From the NCBI GenBank assembly GCA_024516155.1, contig JAJJXM010000086.1:141993-205992 (forward strand): a stretch of 64,000 nt of DNA, written 5' to 3'. Origin of the DNA: Pyronema omphalodes. Taxonomy: Eukaryota > Ascomycota > Pezizomycetes > Pezizales > Pyronemataceae. The position numbers and the translations under genes are program-made. Below are positions 47,801 to 57,975 of this stretch, piece by piece. How positions within the stretch are numbered: the first letter of the stretch is position 1; each line of letters starts with the position of its first letter. The notes under the pieces were generated by a model, which was given only the letters and a program-made list of their open reading frames with translations, did no database searches and had not been told where the DNA came from.

Positions 47801-49425
47801 ATGGCCGGCGGCGTTACCAAAGTCCTCAACTCATGGGCGATCTTCACCCCAGCCGAGAAGAAGAACATCACTGTTTACATTCTCGGAATCATGCTTTACA
47901 AGTTTGGTCTTGAGGCCTTCAACGGATCCATCATTGCTCTCGCCACCAACAGATACGATTTCGGCGGTTCCCTCAACACCCTCGAGCGCATCGGTCTCTT
48001 GACTGGTCTCAACCAGGCCTTCCAGTGTGTCGGATCTATCCTCATCGCTCCCCTCATCCGTCGCTACCCTACCAAGGTCGTTCTCTCTTCCGCCATCTTC
48101 CTCTTCGGTCTTTGCACTGCTGTTCTCCTCATTGTCGACGCTGCCACCGGTGGAAAAATTGTCCCCAAGGGATGGCACAAGGCCAACGGAAAGGATGACT
48201 TCACTTACTACGGAGACTACAACACCGATGCCATCATCCCGATTTACTGTGTTGCCGGTATCGTGTACGGAATGGTTGAGCTTATCCGCCGTATCGTTCC
48301 CAGAGATATTGTTGGAGGAAATGTCCAGAAGCTCCGTAGAATGGATGCGCTGGTTCACATCTTCTACGAGGTTGCCGGTACCTCCGGTGCCTTCTGCACT
48401 GCTCTTGCTTTGATTCCCCGTCTCGGAAACAACTACTCTTTCATCATCACTCCCATCTTCTTCACTGCCGCTGCTGCTATGTGGTTGTGCTTGAACATTG
48501 AGTTCACCCAGGAGCCTGTTTCCAACTCCCTCGAGGGCAAGCCTTCTTACTTCAAGTCTGTGTTCTCTGGAGCCATCCTCTTCTTCGACTCCGTCTACAC
48601 TGGAGGAAAGATTCTCTTCTCTTCCCGCAAGTTCATCTGGTTGTTGCCCGGTTACTCTATCGCTTTGTAAGTTCCACAATATTTTCCCGATCTCGCTTAT
48701 CTTAGTTACTAACAATTTCCAGGTACGCTCACCGTTACCTCGAGAACGGAGTTGCCCCTCAGATCGCCAAGCGTTACCTCGGACACTCTGCCTGGGCTCA
48801 GATCATGGTTGGAGGATCCAACTTCGGAGAGCTTCTCGGAGCCCTTTTCGTCTTCTTGTTCACCAACTTCATCAAGACTCCTATCCCCTGGTTGCGTCTT
48901 GACGCTCTCGTGCTCATGGTTGTCTGGTACATTCCCTTCTGGACTCCCCCCACTGGAACCGTCAAGGACGCATGGATGGTCGCTGCCACCTTCTTGCCCG
49001 TCTCTTTCGGATGGGCTGCTGGAGATGTCTCCCTTGCTGCCTACATTCAGGCTGCTCTTGCCCGTATGGAGGGATCTTCCCGCAACGTCTCTTCCCTCGG
49101 AGCCGTCATGGCTTTCTTGTACTCCGTCTACATCGTTCTCTACGCCATCACCTCTCCTCTTCTCGGACGTTACCTCGACGGTGTCTACGCTCGCAGTGGA
49201 GGAAAGAATGGTGGTGACATCCGCGAGGGACTCAAGATGACTGCTGGTGTTCAGTTCACCATCATCTCTGTTCTTATCCTTTTGGCCACCCTTGTTCCCA
49301 AGGGAGCTTTCGCTCTTAACCCTGACAAGCTCTTTGACGAGAACCTCGACGAGGAGAACTCTGAGGGCAAGGAGATTGACGATGACCAGAAGTCCGAGAA
49401 GATGGTCCCTGTTGTCTGCGGTTAA
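47801..49425 (+). CDS. MFS-type multi-pass membrane transporter, substrate unknown
   Basis: Exons are 47801-48666 and 48723-49425. The intron is a textbook fungal one: GTAAGT donor, TACTAAC branch site, CAG acceptor. The product is 522 residues with roughly eleven to twelve hydrophobic helices. It starts MAGGVTKVLNSWAIFTPAEK, then NITVYILGIMLYKFGLEAFN, and ends in an acidic cytosolic tail (ENLDEENSEGKEIDDDQKSE). A charged G..R.YLDGVYAR loop between late helices and conserved Arg in early loops (RRYPTK) suggest the major facilitator superfamily. I do not recognise a characterised subfamily. Codon use is strongly biased to C-ending and GGA codons, far more than the neighbours, as in highly expressed fungal genes. 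The bias also leaves long false frames open on the opposite strand. Confidence 0.85.
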
Positions 49426-49847
49426 ATGCTTCAACAATTGGATACCATAAAAATATTAGGGATGTAATTATTTAGTGAAGGAAGTGGATTTTTTTTTTTG
49501 GATATAAGGTGTTCAATATGCGCGTATTGTTGCTGGTTTTGATATACGGGTAGACTAATGATAAATACCATGGGGGTAGAAGATGGTGTTTTGGGATGGA
49601 AAGTGCTATGTATAAAATAATTGATGATAGATGATATATGGGGAGAATAAATTGGCTTCCTGGTTTGAAGCAGAAACATTTTGGTCCTGAATTCTCTTGC
49701 TGGTGATTTTGATTCGCTTTTTTCCCCATCTTTGTTTCGGCTTATCATTTTCGGCAACTTCTTTCTCGATTTTTTCGGCTTCGCTCTTTCAGCAATTCAC
49801 AAATTTTCTTTCGGCTTCTTTTTTTCAACTTTTCGGATCTGACCCCG

Positions 49848-49863
49848 CCCCCCCCCCCCCCCC
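49848..49863. repeat. Poly(C) run, 16 bases
   Basis: An uninterrupted C16 about 420 bases after the transporter stop codon. Length is likely unstable and error-prone. Confidence 0.8.
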
Positions 49864-50646
49864 TCCTCTCACACATAACATCACTCGAGCCCCACCACAC
49901 ACTACCCCACTACAGTCAACTTGCCACTTCATCATCATTATCATCACAACAAATCATAGCAAATTTTCAGTCCGAAAAATTGTGGCTGGCTCGAACATCC
50001 ATCCAGCCCATAGCGGATGTCTTTCCTATGGCCATATGGTGGTGGCGCACCCGTTCTCTTGGCATTAATGATGGGCTCTTGGCAACGGTGGTGGTAAGAT
50101 GGTACGGACCTTACGGACCTTATGGTGCGCTATGGGATTGTGATGGTTCGAAATTCGAATCGTTCGATAATTCCAGTTCACCATAACAATGGTGACGCTG
50201 GAAGTACTTAATTACAGAATTCAGATGATGGGAGTTTTATTTATTTATTTTCTTTTCTCCTTTCTTTCGAAATTGTGATTATAGATGATTGAATACGGAT
50301 GAGATAATTCTTGAATCATGAATCGTAATAAGCGATGCGATAGTCGGTTTCCTTCTTCTTTTTTTCGCACATATCCGATAAAACTGATTGGCGGACATTG
50401 GGATCCACAATCATCCATCATGATCCACCATATCTCAGCCACTTTGGAGATCTTCAAGCGGCGGTGCTGGCGCTGGGTCCCCATGACGTTTAGTCACCAC
50501 CTCCATTCTGCTCCCTATCGTATTTCTCTATCGATAGTTGGTTAGAGATTCATCGGATACGTTCCGAGATGGGTTGTGTTGCTCTGGAGCCTCCTCATAC
50601 ACCCCCACGATGTCCTTGCCCAGTCGCTGATACGTATTGAGTCGAT

Positions 50647-50681
50647 ATTGATGGAATTGATGGAATTGATGGAACTGATGG
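50647..50681. repeat. 9-bp tandem repeat (ATTGATGGA)n
   Basis: Nearly four copies of ATTGATGGA, the last one changed to ACTGATGG. Confidence 0.75.
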
Positions 50682-50803
50682 TTTCAACAAACACCGAATG
50701 CAACATGAAAACACTGTGTACCTCGCATAAACACCTTCCCTCTTGTCTTAGTCTCTTGTATGTATATGGCTTATCCTGAATCCTTCAAAATACCCCTGTG
50801 ATC

Positions 50804-50847
50804 CAGCGACCCAGCAACCCAGCAACCCAGTAACTCAGCGACCCAGC
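50804..50847. repeat. 8-bp tandem repeat (CAGCRACC)n
   Basis: Five and a half copies: CAGCGACC, CAGCAACC twice, CAGTAACT, CAGCGACC, CAGC. Confidence 0.75.
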
Positions 50848-53800
50848 CTTTTCTTCAGGGGTAACAACATCTCTTTGCTGGTTTTCAGGGACCACATGAA
50901 AAATGAGCATTCCCTTGGCCCGCATTTGTCGCATCGTGAAGGTGGGCACTATATAGGGACTAAGACGAGGCTAGGGATTTTAAGGTGCGGCTAGATCTAG
51001 CTGCTAGGGGAGAGAAGGGACTAGTTGGGCTAAAAAATTGGCTATTTGTGGTCGAGCTGGATTTGGGTTAGAGATGAAGGATGAAGGATGGGGAATGGGA
51101 TGGGCCATGGAAGATGGACGATGGAGACTGCTATGTATGTACAGTTTAATTACATTTGATGTATCTACATATGCAGAATAGAATTGTATATGCAAATGCT
51201 GCAGTTAGAAATTAGGAAGTTGATAGATGAGGTTAGGTGAAGATTCGTTGTTGTATATAGCTTGTGTAGGATCATGGATGGAGATCATGCTAGCTGGATT
51301 TTAAATTAGAGCTAGATGGCATACATATGATGCTACATATGTACATACGGGGTTGTACCTATGGATTCTGACTGGTGATGTATCCGAGATTCTTACGCAC
51401 TTAAACGCGGAGGATTAGTTATCATTTACCCCAAGGTGGAGGATTACTAGTTATTCTGAATGTACTGTATGGATAGATCTTGCTGCTGGCAGATGGCGTT
51501 GGTGATGCATCTACGATTTTATGTAGATGGTAGATGGATGGTAGATGTTCTAGTTGTAGTTCTAGTTCCTGATGTAGGCGCTGGTGTGATGCATCGATGA
51601 TTTGGGACCTTCCGTAGTTGTTGATGAACCCATGGGCCCATGGGAGTTGCCGATGACAGATGACATGGCTGTGTTGATGATGGTTAGTGATGAATCTTGA
51701 TTCCCTATGTATGTACTCCGAGTACACCTATGCTACATATGCTACATAAAAGATACAGTTTGATTTTGGGTTATTACATAACTGGACACGTTACGGACAG
51801 TTTTACGGACTATGGTTGATGGAAATTGGCCAATGAATGGAGTTGCCGATGGTTGTGAATTGATAATAGTTGATACATCATGATGCACCTTGGAGTCCAC
51901 CTTGTTGTTCGCCTGGAGTCCGCCCTGAATGCCGCTACAGTCATATATCAACGGCGCCGGTATCTTTTGGGTTGGTTCTGGAATCGGAGGGTGGGTGAGC
52001 GACTGTAAAGGTGACTTCCGAGACTTGGGATGCGTCCGAGACAGGCGGAGGAAATACATATGCATCTAGAATAAACTGCATATATAGGTTTCCATGCCTA
52101 GACGGCGCGGAATAAATTTTGAGCGCGTTCTTTATTTTGTTTTGATATATAGCTGTAGAGTATAGGATTCGATGGAGTTCTTTAGATTCTACATTCAGGG
52201 GCTAGGAAGGATTAAACGGGACTTCATTATCGCGATGACTCAAGTACAGGCGAGTTTCTTTTTGATTCCTAAGGAACAAAATGCTATCTAATTAAACAAA
52301 GTATCGCGGGGAGATCATAAAGTAGAAAATCCAACCATATTACCATCGTAGCTCATTATTAATACGGGTTGCCGGCGCATGATCAACCGTCGATGATATC
52401 GGGCCGACACCGTACTGGGAGAAATTAGGATTCTGAGTGGCACGGCATACTTTCCATCCTCGGAACATTCTCGGCGCCGAATCACTACACCGACGGGGTC
52501 AGAGTACATCCGACAAATCGCATCATACTCCATCATCCCGCGTTGTCATTTCAAGGGCAATAAAAGCTTCTTGATGCTATTCGATTTGATTAATTCCTCC
52601 TTCATTTCTCTTTCAATTCCACAGCAGATGCACGGCGGACGGTGTGTAGTGAACGGTAATCAGGGTACATCACTCACCACCCGCTCCTACATAGCCTCAA
52701 GCCGACGCAAGGAGCTATCTGTCTGTAAGGTACACCTCTCATACCTAAACACATAACCCCAACCCCACAAACTCCTACCCCGGAGATAGAAGCACATTCC
52801 CAATTTCCCTCCATGCTGTTTTTGCATGCAGTTCCCCAGCAGCAAGAATGTATCTGCTGGACATTGGGGATTTGGAATTGTCATCCTGATAGTATTGGAA
52901 TGTAAGAAATTTCGGGGGGGAAGGGGGCGTGGATGGGTAAATATGTAGATAGGATGTAGATAGGTATGTATGATATGCTTATAGATACTCGGGCTTTGGG
53001 CTTCGCCTACGCGGCCGATCGGACCGAGGGGTGCGGTCACGATTCCATCCTTAAGCGACCTAGAGACCCAAAGACCAAGACTTTGAGGTTTATCAAAGGC
53101 AAATTCAATCTAGAATGAATACAGGGAAAACTTAGGAATGGTGAGTGCTTCAATTCCAAATCGTTCGCGAAGAAGCCTAGCGCATCAGAAGGAAAATACT
53201 GAAGCATGACGCATCACTCGATAGCAAAGCTATCAACGGATAAGTTTCAGGGCGCGAGTTCCATTTAGTCTATGAAAAATATGGTGGATATGATTGATAT
53301 GTTATTTTTGATCTCTTTTTTGTTGGTGAGTGAGGGAGAAACGAATACCGCCATCTGCAGCTTGTGATTATCATTATAGGTAGGGAGGGATTCGTTGGGA
53401 GTTATGACTGATAAATTGGGTGTATTCAATTATGTCGTTCGGATATTGTAGTAGAGAAACTATAATTTGGAAGGTTAATGGGAAGAGGCAAAGGATTGAG
53501 AGTTCTGTAATGACTGACTTTTTATTGCATGGATAATCATCAAAATATACTCGGTGCTTGTTCATAGTATGCAGGGGACGCATTGCCCAAAGAGGGAGGG
53601 GGAGGACCTGAAATAAGAGAAAGGAGGAAGAAAAGTGAGGTATTGCGGGCAGTGACTCCCGGGTGGCAACGGTTGAAGCATAGGAAGATGTGACATGGAT
53701 TTACACATGATGGACATCAGGCAGGAGGCCGCGCTGCCAACCTTTGTATTTAGAACCCTAGGGCTGTGTCATAACCAGAGGGTTGAATACATTAATGAAA

Positions 53801-54939
53801 AAAAAATTGTATAGAAGGCGGTTTGCTTGGCAACTTCAGTTGTATAAGAAGTCGAAAGTCGGACGCAGTGATACAACAGAAAGCTGGGCCTAACGTTGTA
53901 CCCGAGTGCATGTGCTAATCTCCGCTACCAGATCACTATGTAGCACAATATACCCTCATGATGATTACATCTGGCAACAATCTGTGTTATACCACATACC
54001 ATAACATAAACCCTCGCTATAATCCATAGAAGATTGATGGAAAACTTTTGATTTGGAGAGTTCGAAAGAAGCTACTGCAAGTTTAGGCAGTCTGAAAGGG
54101 TTGTGAATATCTTTTTTTTTAAGTGGTTGTTAAGTTAAATAGACACGGCTTTAGCAGGTACAGTTAGGATACATCAGAGTTGAGAGATTACTTAAGCGGC
54201 AGCTAATGCTAAACTGACACCTATTGTGAGTACTCTCATTCGATACCCCGGCTACACAGTATTTTGGGGGGAAACCTGAAGACTTCCTTCCTCATATATA
54301 CAGAATATTGAACAATCTCAGTGAGCAGTGGAAAGGCAGAATAAAGTCTCTGAACTCTAAATAAAAGTCCACCGACCCATCTTCTAAGCCAAGATCTAAC
54401 CTAGAAGCAAACCAGATCCAGATCCGGGGTTACGAGAGAAAGGGTGGGTTCTAGTGGTTTAAGAGAGCGAGAGCACGGGTACACTCTGGTGAAGTCAATC
54501 CCGTGCTATCCGAGAATTCGGTAGAATGGGCTGGGGTCGCTTGAGTGGCGAGTTAATGTTCCAATGGGTCCAGATGTCATCGCAGGGTGTACCGGGGTTT
54601 TTAGGAGGAAATGGGGAGGGAGAGAACATTTGATACAAGCTGAAGGGATAGGCTGATGAGATTGATGAAATATATATCTGTATCAATCACATACTTCATT
54701 TATTTATTGCATAAGGTTTAGGAGACAAGATATGAACCCTAGTCCTGTAAACCACTTGACTAAAAACAGAAAAAGAAAGACGAAAATGCACTATTGATAT
54801 AAAAAAATTTGAATTAACTACAGGAAAACGAAAGGTTTGTTTCCATAAGAAATCATAAGTTTCGGACTCAGGCTGAAAAACATTTTTGCAGGGAGAAAGC
54901 TTTGCATGTTATTTAACATTACTATGCATGAGGCGTTCC

Positions 54940-56117
54940 TCAGTTCACCGGAACGAAAACCTCCCAGGCTTTCTTTGTTCTTGAAGAAACCCCCGGTCTA
55001 TCTGAATCTGGCAGTTCTAAAGTTGTTACCTGGTCTAGACTTTTCTGCATATTCCGTAATGAACTGCCCAAATACCATGCAAATGAGGTGATTGAAATTA
55101 TGGTTACGGAGATGAAATAAATCAACCGGCATTTTCTAATTGCTTCAACAATAGTTTCCTTTAGTTGTAATAGAGTGAGGTGGTTAAAACATTCAGGGTT
55201 GGAATTATCGAGCGGCGGACACCGTGAATGAAGGTAACCCAGAACAACGTAATCACACATGGTTCGGTATTCCTCCACGTCCATGGTCTCTTTGCAAACG
55301 AGAGATGTTGCCGAAATGCTGGTGTATCCTGCTATAAAGACTTCGGAGCGAAGACTGAAGAATATAAAAAGGCTTCATTTCTTCGTGCTATCAATTCATC
55401 TGACCAAAAAGTCAACACAAAAATCATGTTCCCAAGCTTAAAGATTCTGCAGAAGAGATTGTGAACTTTACCATGAGGGATGTGTTCTCGCCAATTTTCT
55501 GCGGAATCGATATATGTTGTCTTCAACAAGAACTAATTTTCCATTCTCAACACGCGCAGCGAAGAATCAGATGCGAAGCTATTTTGCTGTATGATTCCTG
55601 ATCTCTGAAAACCTTTGCAATAAATATCCAACTATCATATCCAGGTTCAATGATATAAATCTTCCAAGGCTTCATCCAAATTTCGGCCCAGGATTTAACA
55701 GCCGAAGCACAATCATAGTAGTCGCAGATGACGGCAACGTCCACTAGAGCTTTAAACTCGATGTCGTGGGGTAAATCTTGCGTGCGGTCATGAAATATTT
55801 TCAAACAGCGGCCAGGGCATTCGGGTCGCAACTTTCTGCATTGACCTTGCAAAAGCCTTTCCATCCTGGCGGACACGCCGTAGCTCAGCAGCTTCGGAAA
55901 AATTTGATCTGGGGTCGAACATAGATTGAAAGACAGGCGAATGCGACACAGAGCTTTTCAGAAGAGACGCAGTATGTGTATGTGTAGGTGCCTTCAGTCG
56001 AATAGTTTCTGAAGTATAAGTTCCACATCACCCTGTGGTGCGATTGAGATGTAGAAGCCTTTTTGTTTGTCGGAAGGCACTATGGGCGCGGATTGACTGT
56101 CTTCCCTTCGAATCCAT
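54940..56117 (-). pseudogene. Broken BTB/POZ-domain gene
   Basis: Reading down the minus strand from about 56117, segments of the common fungal BTB family appear in order but in different frames. They are FYISIAPQGDVELIL, then CVSSEKLCVA, then SPVFQSMFDPRSNFSEAAEL, then CPGRCLKIFHDRTQDLP with VDVAVICDYYDCASAVKSW and WIFIAKVFRD. The step from CVSSEKLCVA to SPVFQSMF is a one-base frameshift inside the consensus 'VSSxxLxxASPVFxxMF', which no intron explains. After SHLILRCAC two TGA codons interrupt the frame before ISIPQKIGE. The C-terminal family motif (CDYVVLGYLHSRCPPLD) is at about 55240. In intact relatives BTB mediates dimerisation or Cullin-3 binding. This copy has at least two frameshifts and two stops, so it is very probably non-functional. 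Confidence 0.65.
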
Positions 56118-56818
56118 GATGGTGGTGCTTATGTGGGAGGATGAATAGGATAACGTTGCGTTAAGTGGTCCAGCTGGGGAATATTATAGCAAGTATCGGA
56201 GGGGGACACAGGTTATGAAAAGAAAAGAAAGATATTTAAAGCGAAGGGAAAACTCTTCTACTGAGAAGATAAGCCCAAACAACCCCGCACCGCCGCTTCC
56301 TGCTGCTGGGTATCTGCAGCTGTGTAACACAACAACCTCGCGTTGCCTAGGGGCAAGGAAAGTGCGTGATCGATATGCGAATGCTAATCCGTACCGAGCT
56401 GATTGGAGTACAGTCGTGTAGAACGTTATAGGAAAGATGAAAATCATGTACAGCGAATACAGTGAAAGTTTGGAGGCGTTGAAGATGCTTGTGAAGTGAA
56501 AAGTTCTATCTATGAATATATAGTACATAAGTGAGGATTCCAATGTTACAATTACAATTCACGAGGGGTTGAAGGCATGCAAGTTTGGAGAATAACCAGG
56601 GGTTGCTATTATATGTCCACGGCTGATCATAACGAAGTATCGAAGCGGTGATTTCCGTCATCGTGCCAAGGTCGCGCTAATGCACCACCGGCACGAGTAG
56701 TTTGCCGTGACGAACTTCACGATTAATCACTCTGAAAAATTTAAGAAGAAAGGCAAACTGCATCTCTGCTTCCTCGAACAACTCTGCAGCCTGTCCACCT
56801 AACCCATTGCGGCATTTC

Positions 56819-57292
56819 TCAATAAAACGGATAGATCAAGGTGACAGTTTTAGGAAAAATTGAAGATGCCGGCGCGTTGTTATATATAGATACGGCAACA
56901 CATTTTGCCGTGTAACTGTGTTCCTCATCACAAAGTACGCTTACTACTTCATTAAAGCTCCACTCTCCATTCTTCCGCAACCACGGAACGATTTCTTCCC
57001 ACACCATCGCCTCTATCTTTCTACCCCAATTCATCTCGTCAGTTTCATTTCACAGCTTAATATACTTTGCTACATACCGAATGGGAATTTGATAATACGA
57101 TGCTTGTGCTACCCGTGTGCGGTTTGGAAATATATTACCAGTTATTGAAAGCCCAATGAATCTTGTAAGAACATAAGAGATCGGCGATATTCTTCTCGAA
57201 TTATCCCGCGTATCGCTAATCACAAACGAGTGGGCGTCTCCAGAAGTTTCGAATTCTACGTTTATTAGGCAGATATCAGTCACATTACTCAA
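56819..57292 (-). pseudogene. Unrecognised frame interrupted by one TGA
   Basis: 57292-57050 and 57034-56819 are in the same frame, separated by a single TGA (KYIKL, stop, NETDEMNWGRKIEA). Together they give about 157 codons of even composition (NWGRKIEAMVWEEIVPWLRK; GEWSFNEVVSVLCDEEHS). There is no ATG at the 5' end and no plausible intron across the TGA. This could be a decayed exon or chance. The inverted-repeat element begins about 100 bases upstream. Confidence 0.25.
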
Positions 57293-57398
57293 ATTTTATC
57301 TATACAAATTGATACAAAATGATTGTAAATATGTCCATTACTAATTCAGAGTCAATCCCGGGACCCGAAGTCCCACCTCTTCTAATCGAGATGCCTTA

Positions 57399-57580
57399 AT
57401 ATATACGGAAATTATGCAGGATGCCCCCGAAAAAACACGAAATTTGCAATATACCCCCGTCTATGCAGGATGCCCCTCGCTTAGGTAGTGAACATCCGCC
57501 TTCAGCGCCGGGCGCCAAATTTTTCACGCATGTTTTTTTTTCCTTACTGGCAGATAAAAATTTGAATTCCATTTCTGCGC
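57399..57580. repeat. Left terminal inverted repeat
   Basis: Left arm of the 577-bp element. It is near-identical for about 100 bases and then diverges. Confidence 0.75.
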
Positions 57581-57774
57581 CTCTGACTTTGCAAAAGCGA
57601 ATGTCAAACCGCATGTCTACGGCCCACTTGTGAATGGCCAGTTTAAACTCGGAAACGAGGGAAAATCATCTCCAAGTTGTAGTGCATGTCGAGAGATCGG
57701 GTCAGCGTCGTCAGGATCGATGCTGGTTGTCAGCGAATTGGTGCGCTCCATTATTGCCGTTGTTGACGATAATA

Positions 57775-57975
57775 CGAGAAGTGGAATTAAAATCTTCACC
57801 TGCAAGCGAAGAAGAAGAAAAAACACACGCGAAAAATCTGTAGCCCGGCGCTGTAGGCGCTGTATTCAATATGGGCGGGTGTTCACTACCTAAGCGAGGG
57901 GCCTCCTGCATAGACGGGGGTATATTGCAAATTTCGTGTTTTTTCGGGGGCATCCTGCATAATTTCCGTATATAT
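57775..57975. repeat. Right terminal inverted repeat
   Basis: Right arm of the 577-bp element. Read on the minus strand from 57975 it follows the left arm, with small insertions in the inner half. Confidence 0.75.

Larger units (their letters stand above)
49426..54939. other. 5.5 kb of low-complexity intergenic DNA
   Basis: This holds homopolymers, small tandem repeats (GATGGA-type, CAGCRACC) and short frames only. The open frames at 51422-51727, 51742-52065, 52315-52536 and 52687-53040 (all minus) have no domain I recognise. Confidence 0.4.
57399..57975. mobile_element. Non-autonomous DNA element with very long inverted repeats (577 bp)
   Basis: The left arm from 57399 (ATATATACGGAAATTATGCA, then GGATGCCCCCGAAAAAACAC) matches the minus strand of the right arm ending at 57975. 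The first 100 bases differ at only about two positions, and weaker similarity (CAGCGCCGGGC, ATTTTTC, AATTCCA) continues to about 180. The arms leave a centre of roughly 200 bases (57580-57775). ATGCAGGATGCCCC occurs twice within the left arm. In the right arm the inner copy reads ATGCAGGAGGCCCC. These are possible transposase-binding repeats. The outer ends sit in alternating TA sequence, so a TA duplication (Tc1/mariner type) is possible but cannot be fixed. The short frames in the arms encode nothing recognisable. Confidence 0.8.

Noticed and set aside
47831..48715. Long minus-strand open frame (294 codons) opposite the transporter's first exon
   Set aside because: It is the antisense of a codon-biased gene. 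The product is a low-complexity run of E, G, S, V and D, and the plus-strand gene has perfect splice signals.
48709..49437. Minus-strand open frame (242 codons) opposite the transporter's second exon
   Set aside because: Same artefact of codon bias. The product is low complexity.
57421..57953. Mirror-image open frames starting MPPKKHEICNIPPSMQ in both arms of the inverted repeat
   Set aside because: They are translations of the same terminal repeat in opposite orientations, not genes.
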